A stretch of 50,819 bases of DNA from Bacteroidales bacterium (GTDB taxonomy: Bacteria > Bacteroidota > Bacteroidia > Bacteroidales > UBA932), in contig JAFZWD010000030.1 in the NCBI GenBank assembly GCA_017617495.1, forward strand, positions 1 to 50,819. Reading direction: 5' to 3'. The position numbers were made by a program, and so were the translations under genes. The first letter of the stretch is position 1. Each line of letters starts with the position of its first letter. Shown here piece after piece: positions 40,774 to 48,288 of this stretch. A model generated the notes under the pieces. The model was given only the letters and a program-made list of their open reading frames with translations. It did not search any database and was not told where the DNA came from.

Positions 40774-41973
40774 ATGAAGAAATTTTTTCTGATTGCGATG
40801 CTTGCAGTTGCTGCACTTTCGGTGTCGTGCAGCAAGGAGAATAAGGCGACGAGCCGCCCCCATACACCTTCCACGGACAGTCAAATGGTTGGTACCTGGT
40901 ACTGCTATAAGGTGGCTTATGGTGAGATTTTAATGGAGGATCCCGGAATTGTCATTACCTTTGACTCCGACAATAATTATAAATTGTATAATCCCAACAA
41001 GCTCCGTGAGGGAACATGGTTGGTTGATGGGGGATATCTGGTTTTTCAGGGCGCTTATTCTGCGAGGGATTCCATTATGATTCTTGACGGGACGCATCTG
41101 TGCCTGCATGAAGCTTATATGGATTTGTATTATACCAAAATTGAGGAACTGGTTACCGGCTCATGGCGATGCGGCGAGATGCAGGTTACGAATCATGCCT
41201 CCGGGGCTGCATCGGTAGACGGTGTCGAGGGAGAAGTGACCTGGTCCCTTTCGGTCAACAACAACGCTAACGCAGTCATTAACTACACCGGTGCATACGA
41301 GGAGTCATTTGCGATTACTTATGTGCAGGATTATCTGTTTGGTGTGACTGACGGCAAAGGCAACAATGGCCTGTTCAGATCGACGGCACCCCGTAGTTTC
41401 AAGGTGAACAACATAATCGGGACCTGGATGAGGAGCGGTTGGAGGAACTTCGGCACGGAGTCTTCGGATTATCGGGTCTCATCTTGTATTTTCGCGCCTG
41501 ACAATACCTGTGTGCTGAGTTGGACGGGTGTTGCGAACAACGCTTCAGATAATCACTGGTCCGTCAGTAAATACGACGGCATTTACGATTTGAGAATCAT
41601 CGATTCCAATGGGCCATCCCTTTATACGATGGAATATCTGGACGAAAAGCATATGGCCCTGTTGTCGAGAGATAACTTCCTGTCCGTCTTTACCAACATT
41701 TCGACCCTTCTTCCCGGTAAATGGAAGATTTCGTGGACGGACAGATGGTACATCGTCACTATTGACGATTCCGGCAGCTCCTCGTGGCTTATGGAGGGCA
41801 CGGTGGATGTCGGCAAATACGCCTGGTCGCTTGACATCGTTAAAGGCAATGCTCTCATCAAGTTCACCGGCCCCGGCTGGCAGGACGAGATTACCATCCA
41901 GACCATTGTCACCGACGAGTTGCTCGTCGCCAACAACGCCGCCAACGGCAAAGTCACCTTCGAAAGGCAGTAA
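40774..41973 (+). CDS. Lipoprotein with four lipocalin-like repeats
   Basis: 399 residues; signal ends LSVSC (Cys19). After a short linker the protein shows four units of about 90 residues, each opening with a hydrophobic-Gly-x-Trp motif: MVGTWYCYK (residue 38), VTGSWRCGE (127), IIGTWMRSG (214) and LPGKWKISW (312). Each unit continues with alternating strands and ends in an F-x-x or L-x-V strand. G-x-W openings of this kind are typical of lipocalin-like domains in Bacteroidetes lipoproteins. The repeats are diverged from each other, so the duplication is old. It stands alone on its own promoter, next to the convergent Fic gene. Function unknown; small-molecule binding is a guess. Confidence 0.62.
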   Translation: MKKFFLIAMLAVAALSVSCSKENKATSRPHTPSTDSQMVGTWYCYKVAYGEILMEDPGIVITFDSDNNYKLYNPNKLREGTWLVDGGYLVFQGAYSARDSIMILDGTHLCLHEAYMDLYYTKIEELVTGSWRCGEMQVTNHASGAASVDGVEGEVTWSLSVNNNANAVINYTGAYEESFAITYVQDYLFGVTDGKGNNGLFRSTAPRSFKVNNIIGTWMRSGWRNFGTESSDYRVSSCIFAPDNTCVLSWTGVANNASDNHWSVSKYDGIYDLRIIDSNGPSLYTMEYLDEKHMALLSRDNFLSVFTNISTLLPGKWKISWTDRWYIVTIDDSGSSSWLMEGTVDVGKYAWSLDIVKGNALIKFTGPGWQDEITIQTIVTDELLVANNAANGKVTFERQ

Positions 41974-41974
41974 A

Positions 41975-42856
41975 CTAATACCTGATTTTAAAATAGTCCA
42001 GAATGGCTTTGTAGTTGTCCTGGGCAGTGAGACAGGTATCTGTAAGGTAGCCGTTGTTGTGCCCCCATTCGCGTAGACCGCGGTAGTAGAAGAGCTTCAG
42101 ATCTTCGGTAATAATGAAGGGGACGATTCTGTTTGCCAGGCACTCTTTGAACATAATCAGACGGCCGACACGACCGTTTCCGTCCTGAAATGGATGGATT
42201 GCCTCGAATTTCTGGTGGAGGTCCAGGATGTCTTCCAAAGATTTGGATACTCTGGCATTATATCCTGCCAGCAGCGCCTTGATTCTGCTGTGCACCTGCT
42301 CCGGTGGACAGGTCTCCTGTCCGCCCACCTCGTTGGGCAGTTTCTTGTATTCTCCCACGTTGAACCAGGATTTCCGGCTGTCCGAGGTGCCTGATTTAAG
42401 TGTGCGGTGCAGTTCTTTTATGAGACCTTCAGACAGACGCTCTCCGGCCCTTTCTATGATTAAGTCTATACAACGGAAATGATTGGTCGTCTCGACTATG
42501 TCATCTACATTTATGCTCTCGTCCGTTACGCCGATGGTATTGGTCTCAAAGATATACCTCGTCTGTTCGTGGGTAAGCCTGCTTCCCTCGATGTGATTGG
42601 AATTGTAGGTAAGGTCTATCTGGGTACGATGGTAAATGCCTCCGCGAATCTGCCCTTCCTTCTCCTCCCGCAGCCTTTTCAGCAGAGGCGACACCTTCGC
42701 CTTACCTTTCGGGGGCAGGGGACAGTCGGCGGGAATGACCCAGGTTTTGCCGGTCATGAATGCGCCGTACATCTTCCCGGCATTGCACCAGTTCCTGACC
42801 GTCCTTTCCGGAAGGCCGTGCAATTCGGCAAATTGACTTACAGTTATGAACTCCAT
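41975..42856 (-). CDS. Fic-domain AMP-transferase with N-terminal DNA-binding segment
   Basis: 293 residues. The Fic motif HPFQDGNGRVGR is complete; it transfers AMP (or another nucleotide) to a protein hydroxyl. An inhibitory helix with S-N-H-I-E-G (in TYNSNHIEGSRLT) precedes it, matching class II Fic proteins that are self-inhibited by a Glu. The first ~60 residues (ITVSQFAELHGLPERTVRNWCNAGKM, then GKTWVIPADC) resemble an excisionase/MerR-type winged helix that could bind DNA. Palindromic GGCAAGAA motifs around its promoter fit autoregulation. It converges with the lipoprotein gene, ends 1 base apart. Cytoplasmic; targets unknown. Confidence 0.88.
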   Translation of the reverse strand: MEFITVSQFAELHGLPERTVRNWCNAGKMYGAFMTGKTWVIPADCPLPPKGKAKVSPLLKRLREEKEGQIRGGIYHRTQIDLTYNSNHIEGSRLTHEQTRYIFETNTIGVTDESINVDDIVETTNHFRCIDLIIERAGERLSEGLIKELHRTLKSGTSDSRKSWFNVGEYKKLPNEVGGQETCPPEQVHSRIKALLAGYNARVSKSLEDILDLHQKFEAIHPFQDGNGRVGRLIMFKECLANRIVPFIITEDLKLFYYRGLREWGHNNGYLTDTCLTAQDNYKAILDYFKIRY

Positions 42857-42859
42857 ATC

Positions 42860-42916
42860 GGCAAGAAAACTTTAGATTCTTGCCACAAATATAGCATTTT
42901 TTGCCGATACCGGCAA
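42860..42916 (-). promoter_or_regulatory. Fic promoter bracketed by two GGCAA palindromes
   Basis: On the minus strand the -7 box TATATTTG occupies 42893-42886. Palindrome 1, GGCAAGAA-N9-TTCTTGCC (42860-42884), lies between it and the start codon; palindrome 2, TTGCCG-ATAC-CGGCAA (42901-42916), lies at about -33. A regulator bound to either would block transcription. No consensus TTTG is present. Confidence 0.6.
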
Positions 42917-43016
42917 GAATCGTGATGAATACTGGTGGAGGGGTGGGACCTTTAGCGAAAACGGGGCAAAATGCAAATGGTCTCTGGAGCCGCCGGGGCG
43001 GGGGCGTTGCGTCGCG

Positions 43017-43054
43017 GGGGATTTCGGAGGCGAAGCCGACGAGGGGAGTTTGAG
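43017..43054 (+). repeat. Repeat A (GGAGGCgaaGCCGACG...GGGAGTTTGAG)
   Basis: Closely related to repeat B at 46295-46337; both read GGAGGC, a purine-rich loop, CCGACG and GGGAGTTTGAG. The unit lies directly before a gene-end remnant. The preceding stretch from 42937 is GC-rich and holds no recognisable gene. Confidence 0.5.
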
Positions 43055-43152
43055 ATGAAAAGAAGTGCTGGCAATGGGACAATTATCGAACCATCTTTGA
43101 GGACGTCGAAGAAGTGTATCTGTTTGGAATACAGGTCATTGAAGATTCTTAA
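43054..43152 (+). pseudogene. Remnant of a gene end (last 32 codons), identity unknown
   Basis: Directly after a TGA that overlaps the end of repeat A, one frame reads DEKKCWQWDNYRTIFEDVEE and continues VYLFGIQVIEDS to TAA 43152. The amino-acid make-up looks like real protein, yet there is no start codon and the frame is closed upstream. I take it as the 3' end of a gene cut by rearrangement. I cannot name the parent family. Confidence 0.35.
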
Positions 43153-43232
43153 TACATTTATTCTTGTCGTCTTCCATTTTTCCTTGTTTCTACGGCAAAG
43201 AATGACTAACTTCGTGGAAAATGATGTGAACT

Positions 43233-43499
43233 ATGGGCAATAAAGAAGCGCTCCAGTTATTCGGAGAAAAGAAAATCAGAACAGCCTGGAATCAGGAAGA
43301 GGAGAAATGGTATTTCTCGATTGTGGATGTATGTGAAGTGCTGACAGATAGTAAGGACTATCTGACAGCCAGAAAGTACTGGAACAAACTCAAGCAGAGG
43401 CTAGTAGAAGAAGGAAATGAAACGGTGACAAATTGTCACCAGTTGAAATTTTTCAAATTTTGTCATGTACTAAAGGAAAATTCATATAATTGCGTATGA
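43233..43499 (+). pseudogene. Truncated Bro-N-type protein
   Basis: The first ~72 residues (MGNKEALQLFGEKKIRTAWN, then WYFSIVDVCEVLTDSKDYLT and ARKYWNKLKQRL) are a typical Bro-N/antirepressor N-terminal domain of Bacteroidetes phage and mobile regions. After NCHQLK the sequence turns into low-quality FFKFCHVLKENSYNCV and stops at 43499, inside the start of the next gene. Full Bro-N proteins go on for 100-200 more residues, so this is a 5' fragment. The lipoprotein gene at 43496 begins right at the break, which marks a recombination joint. A short product could still be made. Confidence 0.6.
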
Positions 43500-45010
43500 G
43501 AAAAATATTCGCACTCCTTGTCTTTCCAATTCTTCTGCTTGCCTGTAACAAGACCGAGATCAGAGTATCAAGGGTTTCTTTTGCCCAGGATAATGTCTCA
43601 CTGATGGTTGGTGAGACGATCAAACTTGTTGCGGCCGTCTATCCCAACGAGGCGGCTGACAAGACCATTTTTTGGAGCAGCAACGACGAGACTGTCGCCA
43701 CAGTCGATGACGACGGCACCGTCCACGGCATCAAGGTTGGATCAACGACCATCAAGGCCACGTCCCGCGACGGCGGCAAAACAGGCTACTGCCGGGTTAA
43801 AGTAGCGGGGCTTCCCGTTCCCCCCACGAACGGCAACGCCTCCGATATCACCTGCTGTTCAGCTTATCTTTCCGGCACGGCCACTGCCGGAGTATCCAGG
43901 GTGGGGGCATATTATTCCGAATCCCCCGACGTAGACATCACTTCCGACAAGGTTGAGAGCAGGGATTATGACAATGACTTCAACTTCCGTGTCGAACTCT
44001 CCGGACTGAAACCTTCTACGACCTACTACTACCGCTGTTTTGCGGCGTATTCATTGCAGACTATGCTCGGCGAAGTCAAGTCCTTCAAGACCCGCGAGGT
44101 CGAAGCCGGCGTGACGCCCCCGGCGGCCAGTGATATTACCTGCTTTACGGCGACCCTCAACGGCTCTGCGACCACAAACTGCCCCTACCCCTATGAAGCG
44201 GGCCATGAATGCTGGTTCCTCGTAAGCAAGACGGCAAGCACGCTTGAATCGTTAAAAACTGATGGCGGCAGGTATCACGCCACGATGAATAGTGACGGCA
44301 CTTTCTCCGCACAAATCCAATCACTCTTTCACGACACCAAGTATTATTTTGTCGCTTATATAACTTTGCACGATACGGAGTGCTATAGCGCCGTATCCTC
44401 ATTCCAGACGCAGAAACTTCCTAACAGGGTCGTTGACCTCGGGCTTTCCGTTTTCTGGGCCATCGGCAATCTGAGCAGCAGCGGTCTTCACGGCAATCCC
44501 TGGGATTCAGGTTCCTATTACGCCTGGGGCGAAACGGAGCCCAAGACGAATTACACGTGGAACACATACAAATGGGGCATTTTCAACGCTCTCTCCCGGT
44601 ATAACGACTCCGACAACAAGACTGAGTTGAAGGATTACGGATATGAAGACGATGCAGCCAGGGCCAAACTCGGCAAAGACTGGCGGATACCGACACGAAG
44701 TGAGTGGCAGGAGTTGTTCGACAATTGTACATATACCAAGGTTGACAATTACAACGGGACAAGTGTCAGCGGATGGCTCTTCACCAGCAAAAAGACCAAT
44801 CACACGAACAAGTCCATTTTCCTACCCGCAGCCGGGAGGATAAGCGGCTCTACCCTTCACAGCGACGATGGACATTACTGGTCCGCCAGCCGCGATACAG
44901 AAAAAGCGGACCAAGCTTGGGAACTGTACTTCGTTAACGACTACATTTCATTATCCACCTACGCACGCTGCAGTGGCTTATCGGTCCGACCCGTTATGTG
45001 CAGATACTAA
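43496..45010 (+). CDS. Lipoprotein with Big_2, FN3-like and FISUMP-like domains
   Basis: 504 residues from ATG 43496 (an in-frame TTG at 43490 would add only two residues before the signal). Signal MRKIFALLVFPILLLAC (Cys17). A Big_2 immunoglobulin-like domain follows (VSFAQDNVSLMVGETIKL...VDDDGTVHGIKVGSTTIKAT, ~24-102), then two fibronectin-III-like segments (LSGLKPSTTYYYRC; SLFHDTKYYFVAYITL). The C-terminal ~190 residues (VVDLGLSVFWAIGNL, YYAWGETEPK, WRIPTRSEWQELFDNC, FLPAAGRI, YWSAS, GLSVRPV) match the Fibrobacter succinogenes major paralogous (FISUMP) type, related to C-type-lectin/formylglycine folds. A surface adhesin is plausible. It starts at a Bro-N break and ends next to another remnant. 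Confidence 0.78.
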   Translation: MRKIFALLVFPILLLACNKTEIRVSRVSFAQDNVSLMVGETIKLVAAVYPNEAADKTIFWSSNDETVATVDDDGTVHGIKVGSTTIKATSRDGGKTGYCRVKVAGLPVPPTNGNASDITCCSAYLSGTATAGVSRVGAYYSESPDVDITSDKVESRDYDNDFNFRVELSGLKPSTTYYYRCFAAYSLQTMLGEVKSFKTREVEAGVTPPAASDITCFTATLNGSATTNCPYPYEAGHECWFLVSKTASTLESLKTDGGRYHATMNSDGTFSAQIQSLFHDTKYYFVAYITLHDTECYSAVSSFQTQKLPNRVVDLGLSVFWAIGNLSSSGLHGNPWDSGSYYAWGETEPKTNYTWNTYKWGIFNALSRYNDSDNKTELKDYGYEDDAARAKLGKDWRIPTRSEWQELFDNCTYTKVDNYNGTSVSGWLFTSKKTNHTNKSIFLPAAGRISGSTLHSDDGHYWSASRDTEKADQAWELYFVNDYISLSTYARCSGLSVRPVMCRY

Positions 45011-45082
45011 ATCTCTCTTCGGCCTCTGCCCGCAAGCCGCTGCCATCAGCGCCGCCGCGGCGATCAAAAAGAATCTTCTCAT
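44978..45082 (-). pseudogene. Signal-peptide remnant of a metallophosphoesterase lipoprotein
   Basis: On the minus strand from ATG at 45082 the frame reads MRRFFLIAAAALMAAACGQR then PKRDL, and soon stops at 44978. The start closely matches the phosphoesterase at 38515 (MRKILIIAAAMLTVAACGQR, PKK), and the bases just upstream of both ATGs are also alike. Everything after the signal peptide has been replaced by the end of the 43496 lipoprotein gene. This is a truncated gene copy that still has its promoter region. Confidence 0.6.
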
Positions 45083-45086
45083 ATTG

Positions 45087-45127
45087 TCGTAAATACACAT
45101 ATTTTCCGCGGAGAAATCCTAAATTTG
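45087..45127. promoter_or_regulatory. Divergent promoter region, copy 2
   Basis: CGTAAATACACATATTTTCC to -7 box TAAATTTG (45120-45127). About 80 percent identical to 40708-40747. It drives the gene at 45149 and, on the other strand, faces the truncated phosphoesterase remnant. Confidence 0.55.
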
Positions 45128-45148
45128 CGGGAGCAATGCCAAAAAATT

Positions 45149-46081
45149 ATGAGAAAAGCGTTCCATTATCTTCTTGTCCTGTTTGCAGTACTGACCATCA
45201 CATCTTGCGGCAAGGAAAGCAAACATAAGAAGCATTCTCCCGCGCCATCTTCGGTCAATGCCGCAGTTTGGGTTTGGGCCAGCGACATGCCCGGTCTTGT
45301 GGATAACGATGCCGCAGGCCTGAAGGCAATCAAGGCCAAGGGCTACAGCCACATTTTCCTTTCGGAGTATGTCTTCGATTTATACGCGCCTGATATGGTA
45401 AGGGGTTATATCGGCAAATGTAAGGAGAACGGTTTGGCCGTGTTCGTCGACATGCAGGCCCTGTACGGTGACGACGGGTGGATCAATCCCGTCAAAGCAG
45501 ACGGTTCATTAAATTATACTGCTATCGATAATTTTACCTACAGGGCCGAGCATTATGTTAATGGATATGGCGTGAGCGGTATTGTGATGGACAATCTGCG
45601 CTTTCCGGGGACTGCTTACGGAACGCGAGGTGCGACATCGGCGATAACCCTTTTCTGCCAACACGTCCATATTGTGTCGCAAGATGTTTTGAAAGTGCCC
45701 TTGGCGGTTACCCTGATGCCTGAGAAAGATAATAATGCCCGTTACTATGGCCAGGATACCAAAGAACTGAGCAAATATGCGGAAATATTGATTCCGTTGT
45801 TGTATAGGGGTAATTACAATACTGGCAGAGGATGGTATGCGCCCACCTTGGAGTGGTATTTGAACGAGCTGGATCCTTCTTCTTCCTGTGAAATCTGGCC
45901 TGCCATCTGCTCCTTTGTTTCCGATGCCGACGATACCCCTCTAACGGAAGAAGAAATGCGCCTGGATCTGGCCGCGCTCGCCGAAGCCGACATCGACGGC
46001 TTCAGCATTTTCCGCTATGGAATAGGCACCCTTCCGTCCCTTAAAGGAATCAAACTGAACAACAATTGGTGGTGGAAATAA
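45149..46081 (+). CDS. Lipoprotein with predicted TIM-barrel, putative glycoside hydrolase
   Basis: 310 residues from ATG 45149 (an upstream in-frame TTG at 45125 overlaps the -7 box). Signal to LTITSC (Cys20). The mature part alternates strands and helices as in a (beta/alpha)8 barrel: AAVWVWASDM, GYSHIFLSEYVF, GLAVFVDMQALYG, GVSGIVMDNLRFPG, VPLAVTLMPEKD, YAEILIPLLYRGNY, CEIWPAICSF and IDGFSIFRYGIG. The conserved-looking acidic residues (VDMQ, VMDNLRF, MPEKD) would fit a glycosidase active site, resembling the putative glycosyl hydrolase groups near GH18 and DUF4015. I cannot name the exact family. It sits downstream of a duplicated promoter and converges with a small remnant. Confidence 0.5.
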   Translation: MRKAFHYLLVLFAVLTITSCGKESKHKKHSPAPSSVNAAVWVWASDMPGLVDNDAAGLKAIKAKGYSHIFLSEYVFDLYAPDMVRGYIGKCKENGLAVFVDMQALYGDDGWINPVKADGSLNYTAIDNFTYRAEHYVNGYGVSGIVMDNLRFPGTAYGTRGATSAITLFCQHVHIVSQDVLKVPLAVTLMPEKDNNARYYGQDTKELSKYAEILIPLLYRGNYNTGRGWYAPTLEWYLNELDPSSSCEIWPAICSFVSDADDTPLTEEEMRLDLAALAEADIDGFSIFRYGIGTLPSLKGIKLNNNWWWK

Positions 46082-46097
46082 CCCGTTTCCGCGCGGG

Positions 46098-46226
46098 TTA
46101 TTTGATTGCTCGTTCCGCGAGTTTCATTGAGAGGATTGAAACGGGGATTGTCAAGATCAGCGCGATTGCCAATGCCAGATGGTTGTCGATGACGGGAATC
46201 ATCAGTTGGTCGTATCCTGCGGGCAT
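46098..46226 (-). CDS. Possible 42-residue membrane protein or gene-end remnant
   Basis: ATG at 46226 reads MPAGYDQLMIPVIDNHLALA and then a strong hydrophobic segment IALILTIPVSIL followed by KLAERAIK and a stop at 46098. It has the look of the last helix of a membrane protein. The frame stays open further upstream without resemblance to protein. It may be a small membrane protein or a decayed fragment; no promoter is seen. Confidence 0.3.
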   Translation of the reverse strand: MPAGYDQLMIPVIDNHLALAIALILTIPVSILSMKLAERAIK

Positions 46227-46294
46227 CTCTTCGGCGGCGGCGGCTGTGGGACAGAGACCATGGGGTTGAGACAGACGGAGTCCTTTCACCCGGT

Positions 46295-46352
46295 GCGGAG
46301 TTTTTTGGAGGCCAAAGGCCGACGCAGGGAGTTTGAGGGGAACGCCCCTCAA
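46295..46352 (+). repeat. Repeat B plus adjacent hairpin
   Basis: Repeat B (46295-46337) mirrors repeat A, with GGAGGCCAAAGGCCGACG and GGGAGTTTGAG. Its end forms the left arm of TTGAGGGG-AACG-CCCCTCAA (46333-46352). The stretch 46100-46430 between the barrel protein and the tRNA holds no other gene I can support. Confidence 0.5.
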
Positions 46353-46374
46353 TAGACACAATCTTCGCCCGCAC

Positions 46375-46402
46375 GTTGCCCGGACTCGGCCGGGCATGAC
46401 GA
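46375..46402 (+). repeat. REP-like palindrome R6
   Basis: GCCCGG-ACT-CGGCCGGGC-type palindrome followed by TGACGA, the same tail as R1-R5 but with different arms. The TGACGA tail also pairs with the next hairpin. Confidence 0.5.
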
Positions 46403-46430
46403 AAGCGCCCCGGGAGGGAGCGCTTCGTCA
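46397..46430 (-). terminator. Hairpin downstream of tRNA-Leu
   Basis: TGACGAAAGCGC (46397-46408) and GCGCTTCGTCA (46420-46430) pair with one bulged A. On the minus strand it lies 2 bases after the tRNA 3' end, so it may terminate or process that transcript. There is no T-run. Confidence 0.5.
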
Positions 46431-46432
46431 AG

Positions 46433-46514
46433 TGCGGGTGAAGGGACTCGAACCCATACGCCGTGAGGCACCAGATCCTAAGTCTGGCTTGTCTACCAAT
46501 TTCAACACACCCGC
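46433..46514 (-). tRNA. tRNA-Leu (anticodon TAG)
   Basis: Read on the minus strand: acceptor stem GCGGGTG pairing with CACCCGC plus discriminator A; D-arm containing TTGGTAGAC; anticodon stem CCAGA/TCTGG around CTTAGGA (anticodon TAG); a short class II variable arm (TGCCTCACGGCG region); T-arm GGGTTCGAGTCCC. The length is 82 bases with no encoded CCA. It decodes CUA/CUN leucine codons. A minus-strand -7 box TATCTTTG lies at 46532-46525, about 10 bases upstream. Confidence 0.93.
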
Positions 46515-46524
46515 AGACGGACTG

Positions 46525-46532
46525 CAAAGATA
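46525..46532 (-). promoter_or_regulatory. -7 box of the tRNA-Leu gene
   Basis: TATCTTTG on the minus strand, 10 bases before the tRNA 5' end. No TTTG at the usual -33 spacing. Confidence 0.55.
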
Positions 46533-46620
46533 GTAAAAAAGCGGGATAACGAGTTTGCGGAGTGTTGGACTTGGCCGGTTTTTTGCTAAATTAGCAGTCC
46601 GTAACAAAACTGTCTGGTTT

Positions 46621-48288
46621 ATGAAGAAAATGATTCTTACCGCGGTGGCCTGCATATTCCTGTGCACGGGCGCGTTCTCCGCGGAAAAAGGCTTCCTGAA
46701 GGGGAAGATTCTCAAGATTGATTTGAAAGAGTCGATAGCCGAAAGGGGAGGATCCTCTTTCAGCATCGGCCTCAGTGGCATCAACACGAGTTCCGCAGTG
46801 TCGCTGCTCGGCGTCGAGAGGGCGCTGGAAAAGGCGGCGGACGACAAGGACATCGCTATGGTGTACCTTAACCTCGACCACTTCTCCGGCAGCATGGCGG
46901 CAGTGGAGGAGGTGCGCGAATACCTCAAGCGCTTCAGCGCAAAGGGCAAGCCGGTGGTGGCCTGGGCTGCAAGCCTCGGCAACGGCAGCTACTACCTCGG
47001 GTCGGTGGCAGACCGTCTGTTCCTGCACCCGCAGGGCGGCGGCACACTGAACGGCCTCGGCAGCACGCAGTACTTCGTGAAGGACCTCCTGGACACCCTC
47101 GGAATCGAGATGCAGCTGATCCGTCACGGCAAATATAAATCTGCCGGCGAGATGTATATCCGCAACGACATCAGCCCCGAGAACCGCCAGCAGTATGAAG
47201 AGCTGCTCGGATCCATCTGGGGAGGCTTCCTCGCAGAAATAGGGGAGTCCCGCGGCAAGAGCGTGGAGGAACTGAACGCGATGGCTGACGGCCTGGCGCT
47301 CGGCACAGCCCAGACCTGGGTGGACAAGGGCCTGGTGGACGGCCTCAAGTACCGCGACGAGATGGAGGATTACCTCTGCCACCTGTTCGGCACCACCGAA
47401 GCCGACGATGTGAAGGTCGTCGGCCTCAAAGATTATATCAAGGACCTCAAGAAGGGCTCGTCCTCCAAGAAGATAGCTATTATTTACGCCGAGGGCGAGA
47501 TAGTGCGCAGCGGCGACGGCATCGTGGGAGAGAAGCTTGCCCGCGAAATTGCTGCGGTGCGCGCCGATTCTACCGTGAAGGCCGTGGTCTTCCGCGTGAA
47601 TTCTCCCGGCGGCGAGGTGGTTGCGGCCGATATGATTCGCCGCGAAATCGAGCTTCTGGGCAAGGATAAGCCGGTTATCGCGAGCTACGGCTCCTATGCC
47701 GCTTCCGGCGGATACCTGATTTCCGCCGGCTGCAAGCGTATCTTCGTGGACAACGCCACTCTTACCGGCTCCATCGGAGTGTTCGGCATGATTCCTTCCT
47801 TCGGAAAGGCGGTGAGCAAGAACCTGCACGTGAACCTCGTTACCCTTGGAACCAACGCACACAGCGGCATGGGAACGGGTGTCAACCCCCTGAACGCGGA
47901 GGAAGAGGCCTGGTATCAGCAGGAAATCGAGGGCATTTACGACACATTCGTGGGAGTCGTTTCAAAGGGACGCTCGATGAGTACCCAGGCGGTGGACGAC
48001 ATCGCCCAGGGCCGCGTGTGGTCCGGCAAGGACGCGCTCGGCAATGGACTGGCGGACGAAAAGGGCACCCTGCTCGACGCGGTGAAGTATACCGCCGACC
48101 TGGTGGGCCTCAAGAAGTACCGCATCGCCTGCTATCCCGAGAAAAAGTCCTTCATGGACCAGTTCAAACCAAGCGACGAAAAGAAGAAGGAACCTCTCGC
48201 AAGGGTGAAGCAGCAACTGCATCCCGGATTCAGCGCAATGGCGCTTATGCCTTATTTTACAATCGACCAAGTTAATATCGCAAAATAA
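46621..48288 (+). CDS. sppA: Signal peptide peptidase SppA, 67-kDa type (protease IV)
   Basis: 555 residues from ATG 46621, where the N-terminal signal/anchor MKKMILTAVACIFLCTGAFS begins; a longer frame reaching 46555 has no support. It contains both ClpP-like halves. The N-terminal half carries the catalytic lysine in RHGKYKSAGE (Lys173) and the C-terminal half the nucleophile in SYGSYAASGGY (Ser362); their spacing is close to that of E. coli SppA (209 and 409). It breaks down cleaved signal peptides in the inner membrane, which suits an organism exporting many lipoproteins. The stop overlaps the ATG of the next gene by one base. Confidence 0.93.
   Translation: MKKMILTAVACIFLCTGAFSAEKGFLKGKILKIDLKESIAERGGSSFSIGLSGINTSSAVSLLGVERALEKAADDKDIAMVYLNLDHFSGSMAAVEEVREYLKRFSAKGKPVVAWAASLGNGSYYLGSVADRLFLHPQGGGTLNGLGSTQYFVKDLLDTLGIEMQLIRHGKYKSAGEMYIRNDISPENRQQYEELLGSIWGGFLAEIGESRGKSVEELNAMADGLALGTAQTWVDKGLVDGLKYRDEMEDYLCHLFGTTEADDVKVVGLKDYIKDLKKGSSSKKIAIIYAEGEIVRSGDGIVGEKLAREIAAVRADSTVKAVVFRVNSPGGEVVAADMIRREIELLGKDKPVIASYGSYAASGGYLISAGCKRIFVDNATLTGSIGVFGMIPSFGKAVSKNLHVNLVTLGTNAHSGMGTGVNPLNAEEEAWYQQEIEGIYDTFVGVVSKGRSMSTQAVDDIAQGRVWSGKDALGNGLADEKGTLLDAVKYTADLVGLKKYRIACYPEKKSFMDQFKPSDEKKKEPLARVKQQLHPGFSAMALMPYFTIDQVNIAK

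Noticed and set aside
42971..43243. 90-codon plus-strand frame starting MQMVSGAAGAG
   Set aside because: It reads through repeat A and the gene-end remnant in a different frame; composition is repeat-derived.
43017..46352. Insertion sequence or transposase in the accessory region
   Set aside because: No transposase, integrase or recombinase motif was found in any frame; only repeats and gene fragments suggest rearrangement.
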